From assembly GCA_023653785.1 (NCBI GenBank), contig JAMKCH010001725.1, forward strand, positions 62,001 through 126,000: a DNA stretch of 64,000 nt, in the 5' to 3' direction. The notes beneath the pieces are model-generated. The model was not told the origin of the DNA and did not search any database. It saw only the letters and a program-made list of their open reading frames with translations. The DNA is from Ophioderma brevispina (taxonomy: Eukaryota; Echinodermata; Ophiuroidea; Amphilepidida; Ophiodermatidae). Positions 1 to 11,129 of the stretch are shown here, one piece after another. The stretch's first letter is position 1, and each line of letters starts with the position of its first letter. The position numbers and the translations under genes are program-made.

Positions 1-21
1 CGTTCTGAATGATGGAATGAC

Positions 22-403
22 TTGTTAGTTGGTGCCTTTTGGCGACGCTGTAGAATATCTTCCAATCCTGTCTGGCGTAGCTCCTGGCAAACCTTAGGAG
101 GAACCTTAGATGATCAAGCTCGCCAAGAATGTGATGAACCTGGTAAGCCTAACCCGCACCTCCCACCACAACCTTCTAAGGATCAGAGAATTCCATCCAC
201 GGAATCACTTTGCTAAAGCCCAACCAGGGACCCTGGGCAGTCACAGTATCCCTATCGAGGAGCCCTGGATCATGACAGATGGTCATGAGTGCAATGGTCA
301 TCTCTACTTTAACCTAAAGCAGTTTGTGGACAGCCAAGGCTGTGACCTTGATAGGAAAGCTGGTCCCTCAACAACTCAGAACTGGCGTTGGTCGTACAAA
401 TAA
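22..403 (+). other. Unrecognised open reading segment
   Basis: Two overlapping plus-strand frames stay open here. The longer runs 97 residues from position 110 and ends with the stretch GHECNGHLYFNLKQFVDSQG before a stop at 401-403. Its composition (mixed charged and aromatic residues, no low complexity) is more protein-like than most frames in the window. It meets the left edge of the window, so it could be the end of a longer gene or of a transposon ORF. A further open stretch at about 500-700 contains a DGSST motif that superficially recalls RNase H, but the surrounding residues do not support that. I do not recognise the product. It may be a decayed mobile-element ORF. Confidence 0.2.
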
Positions 404-1641
404 CTTCCTTCACAAGATCGGAAGTTGACTTTCACCAAACTGTGATTGTGGGAGCCACAAACCATTGCCAATAATAGATGAACGTGAGGTTCGACACGGT
501 CCCCACGAGGAATTCTCTGGCCTGATCAACCTGATGATGAAACTATCAGCTGGTTTAAAGACGGATCTTCGACTGTGATTTTGGACTTGCCAAAAAACGG
601 CACTGAACGAAAAAAAATGCATAAAAAGCGTCAATTTCAGTTGTCCCGGGGTCAAAATTTTGAAAATCGCTCCGAATTTGATAAAAATGGTGCAAAGTTT
701 GGGTGGAGTCATAGATTAAAAATAAGGATATTTGAGTCCAAATGCTTGCTTACGAAAAGGGGGACATACGAATCAGAGCCATTTGATGCAATGACGTTGA
801 CCTTTCTGTACCCCCTACATCCGAAACTAATCATACTACAGTTAAACATTCTTATTTAACCCTCATGATCCACCAATAATTTGCACCACTTTTTATGCAA
901 CCGGGCAACTTAAAATTTGCCCCTGTATCAAGCGAAATTCCCTTCTTATAGATGTTTTGCCATTTTTAAGTCCTATAACTCCTAAACTTTAGGTTTACAT
1001 ATTACAAACTATCCCTTTTCTGTATCCTTACGGTTAGACACATAACATGGTGTGCTTTTTGAACATGATTGGATCAATTTAAAAATTTGACCCCTGTACA
1101 AACTTTGTTTTGGCCCCCCTCTCCTTAAGGCACCATTTGCGGCACTTAAGAATCGCGTTTCAGGGGTCCCTGTCAGTCTGTCAACATATTTAATCACTCA
1201 ACCTTTTGTACTTGAGATGTGTTACAAATGTGTGCTAGCTCCAAGGTTAATAGGCTAAATACAATCCGCGCCATATTTTGCATTCTAATGAAATTTTTAA
1301 AAACAATGTTATAGACATTTCTAATGTGTTTGTTATAATGTACAACTAGATGAATAATTTAATACCATTTTGGAAAACAATGCAATGGATTTGATATTCC
1401 CCCGGGTGTTTGGAATCAATCCCACAATGCATTGCAATGTGCCTATACTATACTGTACTAAACACTTGTCTGTGTTTATGTATAAAAAGTGTTCAAGAAG
1501 TTGAAGAACCACAAGACATTCCATGATCATTCAAAACATTCTAGCACCTTGTGGGCTAAAATGAGTGTAAAAGTCCGGGTTTTATGTGTTAAGAATATCA
1601 TTTTACATGACCTTATTTAAGTGAAATTTCACAAAACCGGT

Positions 1642-1684
<43 letters not shown>

Positions 1685-2169
1685 CTCCACCCCCCCCCCC
1701 CCCCCATGAGACCTTGAAGATATTTTGCCTTATAACTATTGGACTACAACCCGAAGATGTAAACAAACTACATTATTTTTAAAAAGTTGCGTGATGAACA
1801 TGTTGCTGTATATTTTTAAACATTGTGACCCTTTTCTGGTGTTGACACCTGTGCAAACATTTCCCCTGCTCCACTGCTTTCCTGTTATTAGATTTCCTTA
1901 AATTTTTAGTATGTTATTCCAAATTCTGTTAAAACCTTTTGTGTCAATTATTTTGAGGTTGTGGTGCTTATTTTCATAAATGCATCCGTATAACAGGCAA
2001 AGGCTCACACAAACGGAGAACATTACTAACATACACAGCTACATTATTCACATACACGATAGACAAACAAAATGCCATATGCATTGGAGTGAACAATTTG
2101 ACAGACAGGAAAAGTGATTTTTAAAATGGTCTGCTGATATAACATGGGGAAAGGAGAAGGGAAATAAAT
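404..2169. other. AT-rich interval without a recognisable gene
   Basis: Only short frames occur, and none resembles a known family. The one structured feature is the T/C homopolymer tract listed separately. Confidence 0.5.
1645..1705. repeat. Poly-T tract followed by poly-C tract
   Basis: About 40 T residues run into a short CTCCA bridge and then about 17 C residues. On the minus strand this reads poly-G then poly-A. It could be the A-tail of a minus-strand retroposed copy, but no element is recognised next to it. Run length is unreliable in most sequencing chemistries. Confidence 0.8.
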
Positions 2170-2620
2170 TCAATTAGGCCATGGATAGGTACTGCAATGA
2201 TTGATAATGTGGATTTTCAGTGCAGTTTTGAAGTTGTATAGACGAACAAGGGTTAAAGGAATGATTTGATTTGTTCCAGAGTAAGGCACTTTGTGATTTA
2301 ATAGTGTTTCTGGCTTTATACATAGAAATCATTAGAATGTCGAGTATCATGAGAATGTATACCTTTGTACACAATGCAATCATTGTCATAAACATCATTG
2401 GGTAACAAACTATGACAATATTGAAACATAAATACTAAAATATGATATCTACTATGTGTTATGAATTTTAAGGGTCGGTTTGAGCTAGACAGAGGGAGTT
2501 GGTACAAGTTCTAATAACACGTTTTTGCATATTGAAACAGAGTATCTAGTGCTGCTATTGTCTGCCCAAGTAATGAAGAACAAATGTATTGTAATGTGAG
2601 TGAATTTTGTGAGAAAAAAA
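2170..2620 (-). pseudogene. C-terminal remnant of a non-LTR retrotransposon reverse transcriptase
   Basis: Read on the minus strand from about 2620 down to 2174, two frames join across a frameshift near 2316-2330. They show the layout typical of the end of a non-LTR ORF2, downstream of the RT palm/thumb: a hydrophobic stretch with YHILVFMFQYCHSLLP, then HDTRHSNDFYV, then ARNTI, then ALLWNKSNHSF, and a terminal QNCTENPHYQS. The pattern 'Y-NTR.S..(Y/F)-x-P/K-R-x12-W-N-(S/K)' is well known in jockey-, CR1- and RTE-like elements. No catalytic RT motif survives, so this is a 5'-truncated copy. It is broken by at least one frameshift. The clade cannot be assigned from this fragment. Confidence 0.6.
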
Positions 2621-3650
2621 TTCGGATTTTACGAATGATACCATTATATTTAGAGATTATTTTACAGACATAGACAATGTGAGAGATCAAACTATAAGAT
2701 TTTTCAGTTTTTCCCGGTCAAAGTTCTCTGCGGTGTCAACCTTCCCCACTGCCCTCCCCCACCCCCACCCCACTCGTCTGTTACGGTATTGGTGGCTAAT
2801 ACCCGAGACCTTGCCGTAGTAATAAAGCCAGCTGTGTGATCCTATTAATTTTAGATTAGATACAAAATGGATTGACATTCTATCTTTTAAAGCATGATCA
2901 AACAGTACAACGGAGCAATGCTATTTATACTGCAACTTTTTTTATTGGCACTTGTTTCATTCAACTGAGGTTCGTGTTGATACATGCGTGATTGGATTTC
3001 TATCATTTTCTCACAAGATGGGCAGAAAAGCATCCTCTGTCATTTACATTTGGGATTTTGTTTAAATCATTCGTTTCTATTTCATTAATGAAGGATAATG
3101 TTGGGGGGACTTAGAACTTGTGATACCTGAATGTTGAGATGTATGTATGAGATGATGGAAATTGGCGGACACAATTAGGATTCATTATTTTACTCACAAC
3201 CCTTCGTGATTCCCTAGATCAGGCCTAACATTTTCTAGCCAGGAAGCTTTATAAGTCTTACCCCGCCTAATTCAATATTTTAGGTGTTATAGTGCATTTA
3301 AAGATTTTTTTTATAAACTGTAAATGTGACTGAAGACCAGTGCAGTTATATGGCAATCTTATTGGGATTATTCAGAATATGAAGATTTAATTTAGAGAAG
3401 TTAGAAACATTTATCTTGGGCTAATTCCCATCAAAATCAATAGAGGCCCTTTGTTAGAAAATACGACTTCTTCGAAGACAGTAAAGGCTGGAATTAAAAT
3501 GGAAAATTATATATTCTCATTTGATTCGTCTTTTATTTTGTGAAAAAAGTTGCGGAATTGTTTATTTTAAAAAATATCTGAAAAAGTCAAAAAAAACTGA
3601 GCCATAGTCAGTTTTCTCAGCCTCCGCTGATGGAGTCCGCACCGTTGGCG
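2621..3650. other. Interval without a recognisable gene
   Basis: There are no long frames. A C-rich patch lies at 2740-2775. I see no structured repeat. Confidence 0.45.
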
Positions 3651-3654
3651 GACG

Positions 3655-4150
3655 AGGTCAGTCGCATATCTGGGCTATTTGACCATTCATGGTTCAGAGA
3701 GCTCTAACGGGCTTGTAGTCAGTTTCCTCATGTAATTTTGTTGGCTTTTTATGGAGATAGGAAAAATATACATTTTCTGAAAAGCTTATGGTTCATCCGA
3801 ATAAGAAAATTCAATGTTGGATTTTTTAAATCCCCTTATGGCGGCCAAATTGGAATTCAAAAATGGCGCCAAATTTTGCCCATATCCCGGTCCTGAGACT
3901 TGTTAGAAGCATGATTCTGGTTCTATACCCATGTTTTAAGGGTCCAGGAGGAATCAAAAAAAATGAGAACATATCAGATTCATTTGGTTTTGGCAGCATA
4001 TTATTAACTTCAAAATGGCCGCCAAATATAAAGTCGATTTTACCATATCCTGGTTTTCGAGAGTGGTAGAGGCATTGATTCCAGTGTTAAATATGTCCAT
4101 CTGACATTTTGCTTCGTTTAACATATCCTCATTCATATGGGGGTCATTAG
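3655..4150. repeat. Dispersed repeat with ATGGCGGCC motif, copy 1
   Basis: This segment contains GTTGGCTTTTTATGGAGATA (about 3739-3758), followed by TTCAATGTTGGATTTTT and then several ATGGCGGCC/ATGGCGCC motifs. The same order of motifs is found on the opposite strand at about 23950-24480, where TCTCCATAAAAAGCCAACAAA ends the block. The two are diverged inverted-orientation copies of one interspersed repeat. No ORF or terminal repeat is evident. Confidence 0.55.
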
Positions 4151-4200
4151 TGCTATCGTAAAAGAGTTCAAGTTTCAAGTTTCATTTATTCAGCAAAACT
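4150..4200 (-). repeat. Probable 3' tail of a minus-strand non-LTR element
   Basis: On the minus strand the sequence ends with AATAAATGAAACTTGAAACTTGAA, a short run of (TTGAAAC)-type repeats. CR1/L2-like retrotransposons commonly end in short tandem repeats of this kind. The RT remnant at 5383-5815 lies upstream in the correct orientation about 1.2 kb away, so this could be the 3' end of that element, but the link is inferred. Confidence 0.35.
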
Positions 4201-5382
4201 ATCTTACATGACATCAAATGTATAATAAGTATATATTATGACAATACATAATACAAGAAGTATCAATTGAAAAACTGTACTAAGAATGAACAGTGCGGGA
4301 TATGATGAATATGCTAGACCAGTAATGGACAACCCGATAGGCTTATGGTGATTATCTGGCCATGCAAACCATAATGTAAATATAACTAAAATTAAAAATA
4401 CAATATTACAAAAAGGACTCACGTAAAGGGATGATATAAAATATTAACATAGGTCAATATACATAACGAAAACAAACCAATATATATAACTTCTAAACAA
4501 ACACTTAACGAAATAACAGGATACAGGGATTGGACAAGAAAGACAGACTTCTCACCATATCTTGCGAGTAGTGATACATTTGAAGAATGAGGAAGAAGAA
4601 GAGGTTGGGGAGGTAGAGGGTGAAGAAAAAGATTAAAAAAAAACAATCTCTTAATGCCCATACTGTTGGAATTGGGGTATATAAGAAAAATGGGCTAAAA
4701 TTACAAACAAAAACATCATTTGTAGATTAGTACTCTTATCAATTAAGGTTTAAAAAAGCGTTAACAATAAAAAAAGGAATTTCTGTTTGGCATCTAAACA
4801 CAAAAAAATATGATAGATAAAATTAATTAATTTGAGGTGAAAAACACCCAATCATCTAATCTATTCCCAGAGCACAATCTAATCAAAGGCCACTTACCTG
4901 AGACAATAGATGCAATTAAAGGACCATGCTCACTCTGGGGAAATAGGTTGATAATTTCACGGCTCTCTTATAATAATATATAAAAATGCATTTTATTATG
5001 GCGCTTGACAGAGAAAACGGCGCCTGACAACACATACTTAAAATACGAAAATTAAGGATAACCAACATACATACGCAAAATTTACTGAAAATTAAAAAAA
5101 TCCAAAGTTAACAAAAACTTTAAACATCAGGAAATTAAGTATGTTTTCAGGAGTCATTTAAAGCCATTTGGGAAGGTGCCTCTCTAATATTAACTAACAA
5201 AGAAAGCTTGTTCCCAGCATGACCAATTACGTTAGATGATTGGTTACCAAAATCTATGTTGTACGAGGCATAACAAGCCGTGTTGTAAACATCAGAAGAA
5301 GACCGTAGCCTCACCTTGTCTATTAGGAATTACTATTCAACACATTGTTAAAATAGCCTTCGTCTTGTTCCATTAGGGAATT
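4201..5382. other. AT-rich interval between tail-like sequence and RT remnant
   Basis: Short minus-strand frames at 4204-4661 encode no recognised protein. The region may include 3' untranslated sequence of the minus-strand element whose RT end lies at 5383-5815. A purine-rich patch (GAAGAAGAAG) occurs near 4590. Confidence 0.35.
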
Positions 5383-5815
5383 ATTCATCTAACACATTGT
5401 AAAAAACGTGTTGGATGTAATTCCAACGATGTGAACCTAGAGTGGCGAACAGAAATGGGCAAATAGTTACATAGGATAGGGGCTGCCATTGCCACCCTAT
5501 CACCACTGACCTTTTTTGTGAGACGAGGAAGATGTAGGAGCGTCTTGTATCTTCAGACCCAAAAGACTGCAGGCATACCAAGGAGAGAGAGGGGGTTGTA
5601 GGACAAGTATCGATTGGCAATTGGTCTAGAAGAAATGCCATTGAAGGTAAGAAGCATTAAGAAGAATAAGCCTAAAGACAACATTCTTCACTGACAGGTA
5701 CCATGGAGTAGTTGGTTCCTTCCTGTCCTCCTTTGTAGCATATGGGATTGGCCTAGCCTTTGACCTTAAAATCCATATGTGGTATTTTTGGGTTCTGTTA
5801 ATATGCTCCATTCAA
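5383..5815 (-). pseudogene. CR1/L2-like reverse transcriptase C-terminal remnant
   Basis: On the minus strand three frames, stitched across frameshifts, follow the usual end of CR1/L2-type ORF2. First comes a segment with TTPWYLSVKN and VFRLILLNASY (family: 'HWLPV..RI.FKILLLTYK'). Then EDTRRSYIFLVSQKR (family: 'LRSSD...L.VPR...'). Then GDRVAMAAPILCNYLPISVR (family: 'GDRAFSVAAP.LWNSLPL.IR'), ending near 5385. The last motif is the strongest evidence. Catalytic motifs are absent, so the copy is 5'-truncated. A plus-strand hydrophobic frame in the same place is an antisense shadow. Confidence 0.6.
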
Positions 5816-6267
5816 GGTGTTTACCTATTTGTCATGACTCCCCTTCTAGACTTAAAAACCTGACATTGCATATATCTGTAAGATAAATATTAAATATGTA
5901 TTTGTTTATATATATCCAAAATCATGAATAAGAATGAATATGAGATAATATGGTCGTATCTATGGAAAAGCCATATGGCAGCTTTTTGTTTCCTAACAAA
6001 TCAATTCACAATATCCATCAATAATGGCCAACCTTACAAATAACTAAAAACAACTCATAATTAGCATGTTTAATAGTAGTTTAATTAGTGCATGAAAGTT
6101 ACAGCAAAGTGTAAACAAAAGTATATACATAAATATTCTTTCCTTTTCATATCGTACTTTTTGTTCAACATGCTCACATTTCATACTTGTCCACATCCGA
6201 ACCTTTATCCACTAAATTGCCAATAATCCCTACATCCAAGAATTACTAACAAGTGTACATTAAAGTA

Positions 6268-7140
6268 TAGTGTTGGTGTGGTGTTATTCCGTAGATTTTC
6301 AATGCTAAAAGATGATTTTGTTGCTGTTTTGGGTTTCAATAGCCTAAACTGTCAGAAATGGAGATGTTCAAATTTTCCTTCTGATGCCCCTTCTTCAAGG
6401 GGGCAAATGATAGTACAGGGGAAAAATTTAAATCGAGTCAAATTGTGTTTCAATGAACCCCTAACGCGTTCGTCTCGTCTTAAGGATTAGAAAGTTAATA
6501 GGTTTTTTCCAATCTTTAGTTAAAGCGGTTATAGCCCCATAATGGTTCAAGGTCCCCCTGGGGGTAAATGCTTCCGATGTTGTTGCAAGAGTGTCAAATG
6601 ATTCGTGTGCATATAAACAGAAATGCAATTTATAATTGATCTTTTGATATCACCATTGCGACTCCAGGGAAAGTTCTGGTGGACCCCCATAGACCCTGTC
6701 GACCCCTTGCGACATGTTTCTATGTAATCACCAACCAATGTCATTCACTGTAAAATAATACTTTTTGGAAATGTGAGACAATACAAACACTTATCACCAG
6801 TTTTCAACAAAATCTGAGCATTGGGTGAATTTTACCCCAGGATGAACCTTGAACCATTATGGGCTATAGCGTTTTTAACTAAGGTCGGAACCTAGGCAAA
6901 TATATACTTTTTCTAATCCTTATAAGAGACGAACATGTCAATGTACATTAAACACAGTTTTTGACTCGATTTAAATTTTTCCCTCTTAGTAACATTTCCC
7001 CCCTTGAGGAAGGGGGCAGCATCCCGAAAATTTTCACCCATCCTTTTCTGACTGTCTGGTCCCTACTGATGAAAAACAGCAAGAAGATCACTTAGCAACC
7101 AAATCGACTGGAACTGTTCTTGACATACCAACCCACACAG
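6268..7140. mobile_element. Fold-back (long inverted repeat) element
   Basis: The left half (about 6268-6570) reappears as reverse complement in the right half (about 6825-7140), with a common centre near 6700. Anchor matches are AAATTTAAATCGAGTCAA at 6424 with its complement at 6961, CCATAATGGTTCAAGG at about 6537 with its complement at 6847, and ACTGTCAGAAA near 6350 with its complement near 7045. The two CCCCTTC/CAAGGGGG blocks also match. Identity by eye is around 75-80% with indels. The inner 250 bp may continue the pairing more weakly. There is no ORF. This fits a non-autonomous fold-back or MITE-like element. A target-site duplication could not be fixed. Confidence 0.65.
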
Positions 7141-9330
7141 TATGGTGAGTTTGTCTTGACCATCAATAACTCAGCATAGTTTATCAATAGTTTAACATAC
7201 TTCAATCCAGTTGGCGCCAAATGGCCACAATTGCAAGATGTTGAACTTATAAGTTGTCGTACATACAATATTACTTGTAATATTTTATACCCATCCACCA
7301 ATTAATAAATTGTTTATTCAAATATGAGATCAATTGCTTGAACATAAAAGCTTATTTATACATGTTAGAATCTTTATAATTAAAGTATACATATTTAAAA
7401 TTCAATAAAGGTCAATAATAATGACAATTTCAAGATAGATGAATTTTTATCCATTGCCAGAGCAGTATTCTCTGTAATACATGTATATGTTTGAACATAA
7501 CGTCTACACAGTTTTAAGAAACTGTCAGAAAGTCATGATCTGATTTGGTCTCTTTCATTAACCTTGCAATGAGATTCAATATGGCGGCAAATTGGGAAGG
7601 TTTCAGGTCTTTAAAACCTGGAAAAGTGCCATATTATTAGGAATGGTTGGACTTCCCCATCTTCAGTTACGCAATTAACGCAAAGAAAAATTCCAAATAC
7701 ATGACTAGGGGGGTTTGTTAAGGTTAGAGACATGTCTGGTACTTTTCCACACACTTTTACTAAATTTTAGTAATATGCACATAATTATATTACAGATATG
7801 TATGAAATCTGATATATTTTTTTTAAATTTTTAATTTGGGTATTTTTTTCAATTGATCAATATCTTGAATTTTAAGCACGTTTATAAATAAAAACATCAG
7901 ATATGACTTTCTAATACACAACCTTAAGACAATGTCCTTACTTCATATTTACCCCTTCTATCAAACTTATGGATGTTATAACTAACTATAGATAGATAAT
8001 TGCTAGCTTATGTGGTGGTATAACGGCCGCCATCGTGAACTGGGGACCCAATTTTTGTTTTGTCACAACAGGACTCAATCACATTTGTAGAGTCGTGGTC
8101 CCTATTTTCCCATATAAAATTATTTATAAAATATTAAAATTCCCCATATAAAATAGCATTCTAATCCTGGGATGGAGCAATATGAGTCCTATCTGGAGAT
8201 ACAGGGACACTTTTTGTTCTCGCAATACAACAATACAGTACAAATATTTGTCTCATGAACATAAAATATGTTTTTAGGAGTATGCGGGGCCTTATATATT
8301 AGAAGAGTTACACGCAGATGGAAGACAATTATGGCTAAGGAAGTGAGGTTATCACTTTCCTCGAAAACAGTTTTTTAAATTTGTACGGTGCATTTCAGAC
8401 CCAGAGCCTCGTCCCACTGAGTTGCTTGTAAGGGTGACGTTGGTGTAGGTGGTGAGTGTATTTGCCTGGTCTCCGTGTAAGGTTCTAGCAGCCGTACTTT
8501 TGTTTTTTCTGGGTCTATAACAGACAATTTCCAATCGCAGTGGTCCTTAGCTATGTGGAAAAATCACTAGCCGCATATCATCGTTCGTCACTCGTAAAAA
8601 ATTGAAATCTTGGTACCATTAGCATTTTCTTGGGTATCAAATGCAGGGTCGATCAGTAGATTTTGGAAATTTGGCCGGTTATTCTTATTCTTTTTTAAAT
8701 CATGAATATGTTAATTTGTGATCCATATTCAAGGGTTGTTATCTCTAACTCTGGATCTCTGCAATAGTTTTCTTTCTTCGGCATTCAGTTGCATAGATCC
8801 TAAGGTAGACACTTTCAAAGTTTCCCTCCTCAAAGAGGGCCTCCCTCATCAGGATTCACCTATGTTTCTATGCAATTTGATGATCATGTTTTGGTATCAA
8901 TGGACTGGTTCGTAGTCTAGAAAATCATCCTTTCATATGAATTGGCTGATTACATTTCTTACCTAGGACAACACATTTGTAATTAATTTGGTTAATTTTC
9001 AGGTTTTTGACGTCCCTGCCTTAGGGTGGGATCCTGCTCTGGTGGTGATCCCTCTCTGTGAGGAAATATGAATGGTTCTATGTAAATGGAGTCGAGCTGG
9101 ATCATGAAATGCACCTTTTAAAATATTTGTGTGTTACTCATATCTTTGGGTCATTATGTAAATAAGATTGCATTAATTTGACCTGCTACAATGTAGCACC
9201 CCCAACACCACAGGGTGTCCACACTTGTGTCACTAGCTGTGTTTTCCCACAAAACAATATTTCTTTATTGGTCATTTTTGGCACTGCTGATTTCATTTTC
9301 AATTATTTACCTTTTAATTACCCCTATATA
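7141..9330. other. Interval without a recognisable gene
   Basis: Short frames only. A CTGATGA/GAAAC motif on the minus strand near 8798-8853 was examined as a ribozyme and rejected. An isolated ATGGCGGCAAATT motif at about 7579 may be a fragment of the ATGGCGGCC repeat. Confidence 0.45.
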
Positions 9331-9340
9331 AAACCTAGTG

Positions 9341-9653
9341 CAGTGGCGCAACAGGCTTTTCCCTCTCTGAGGGGGCAAGATTTCCCAGTTTTTTTGGAAA
9401 TTTTCCCTCTTGGGGGGGGGGGGGGTCGGGTGGCCAGTTTTTTCCCGGTCGGGGGGCTAGGATACAGCTGATTTGGCATGGTTTTTTGGCAAATTTTTTT
9501 CCCCGTCCAAGGTCGTCAGGGGCAACCTGTCCCCCCCACCCCCCCCCAACGCCCCCCACCCCCCACAAAAAAGCCCCCCCACCCCCCACCCCCCCCCCCC
9601 CCACCCCCCCCCCACCCCCCCCCCCCCCCCCCCCCCCCCGTTTGCCGCCACTG
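9341..9653. mobile_element. hAT-like MITE with internal G and C tracts
   Basis: The element begins CAGTGGCGCAACAGG and ends GCCGCCACTG, which read as inverted termini of the CAGTGGCG type common in hAT transposons. It is flanked by ACCTAGTG (9333-9340) and CCCTAGTG (9654-9661), an 8-bp direct repeat with one mismatch. Eight base pairs is the target-site duplication length of hAT elements. The interior has a G tract (about 9412-9424) and a very long C-rich tract (9520-9640). Proline- and glycine-rich frames across it are artefacts of these tracts. There is no transposase. Confidence 0.7.
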
Positions 9654-9661
9654 CCCTAGTG

Positions 9662-10214
9662 GGCCTGGACTAGTAATGGTTGCTCTAACTGTGTCCCACT
9701 GTGTATTTTAATGAAAATACAGAGTGGGGTGTCGTGTTTATTAAATCTTCCCAGTGTGTCGTACCATTAAAATTTTCACATATGTTTGGGGCAGTTATAA
9801 ATATGGAGCACTACATGTATAGTGTTTGTGTAACATTGTCTTTAACATGTAACACATCTGCTAATCCTTGAATTTCTTGCATCCTAATATTATAGCCATT
9901 TGCCTTTTTTTCCAAATGGTCGGGGCGCCAATTATATTGAAGTTGGGTAGCTTTTCCCTATCCAACAGTTTCATCAATCAACCCGTGTTTCAGTGTGTGT
10001 GTGTTAGTAAGGTTTCTTGCACGGTGAAGCCGAGGATATTTTTGGTGTTGAGCTTAAAAATTACTCAAAAGGTTCTACTTGAAGACACCTGTTGTGCTTC
10101 ACTGGTGCCAGATGTTTGCATACATGTCATACATGTATGCATAATGTTGTATTTTGAGTATGAACCATGTAAATCCAGTAAGATAGGAACTTTCTGGTAA
10201 TGCAAAATACCGAT
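9662..10214. other. Interval without a recognisable gene
   Basis: A 110-residue frame at 9868-10200 has no recognisable motif. Nothing else structured is seen. Confidence 0.4.
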
Positions 10215-11045
10215 ACAATTGACCAGCAGTTACAGATTATACAAAAAATTACTGGAATATAAGCCGGCTCTGTGTAGGTGTCAGCCGCAGGACTTGTATT
10301 TTAACATGCTACTGATGTCATATAGCTTTATGCATATTTACATAGATTTGATCCACAAAGATTGTAAGATATCCCTTTATGTAAGGTAATTTTTCGGTAA
10401 ATGTACATTTGGTACGAGTTTTTACAGTCTAGTGTCTTTAATTTTCCGGAATAACAAGCCCTCGTGTGTATAAAGCCGCAGGACTTGTATTTTTAATAAC
10501 ATGCTAACCTGAAGCCTTATATTTTAGCGATATTTACACATATTGATTCCAAAATGTAAGATTACTGTAGGGACTGTATTTTTGTCAATGTACATTTGGT
10601 ACGATTTTTACAGTTTCTAGTGTCTGTAATTTCCGGAATACAAGTCGCTTTGTGTATAAGCCTCAGGACTTGCTTTTTTACAGGCTACTGATGCCTTATA
10701 TTTTATGCATATTACACAGGGGGGGGGTACTTGATCCACCGGATGATGGGCAAGATATTTTCTTTTTATGGCGAGGTGGGTGTTTTCAGTGTAAATGTAC
10801 ATTTGGTACGAGTTTTTACCGTTCTAAGTGTCTGTATTTTCTTCTGATTACAACAAGCCGCTTTTTGTATACAAGGCCGCAAGACTTAGCTTTTTCCACA
10901 TCTAGTGGAATGTCTCCTCATTGCATATTTATATTCTTTCGATTCACGAAAGCTTGTAAAGATCTTCCTGTTATGGAAGTTATTTTCTGTAAATTTTACA
11001 TTTGGTACGAGTTTTTACCAGCGCTAGTATCTATATTAAACAATA
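10215..11045. repeat. Tandem array, about 4 units of 190-210 bp
   Basis: Each unit carries, in order, AAGCCGCAGGACTTG, a stretch like GCTACTGATGCCTTATAT, GCATATTTACA, and TGTACATTTGGTACGA followed by GTTTTTACAG..CTAGTGTCT. TGTACATTTGGTACGA or its variants recur near 10402, 10588, 10796 and 10996, and the ATAAGCCGCAGGACTTG-type motif recurs near 10260, 10470, 10655 and 10870. Units diverge strongly. The array stops just before the L1-like element that starts near 11130. Confidence 0.7.
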
Positions 11046-11129
11046 CAGAACATAGGTATTAGTCCAACTGATGAGCAACCTTTTTTGGCAGTTTTTAAAT
11101 GATTTGTTCACACATGTTATATCAATGAA

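Noticed and set aside
500..620. RNase H-like DGS motif in an open frame
   Set aside because: Only the DGSST word is present. Flanking residues do not follow the RNase H pattern, and the frame becomes low in coding character immediately after.
5654..5866. Plus-strand hydrophobic frame resembling a membrane protein (YGIGLAFDLKIHMWYFW), with apparent splice sites at 5646 and 5696
   Set aside because: The minus strand of the same region encodes recognisable RT C-terminal motifs (GDRVAMAAP..CNYLPISVR), so the plus frame is a shadow. Joining the proposed exons also brings in a stop codon.
8795..8860. Minus-strand CTGATGA...GAAAC motif as a second hammerhead ribozyme
   Set aside because: The two conserved boxes are present and a short stem III is possible, but the segment between them cannot form stem II next to the core, and a G occupies the cleavage position. 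At best it is a decayed relic.
9335..9711. Proline-rich and glycine-rich ORFs
   Set aside because: They are translations of the C/G tracts inside the hAT-like MITE.
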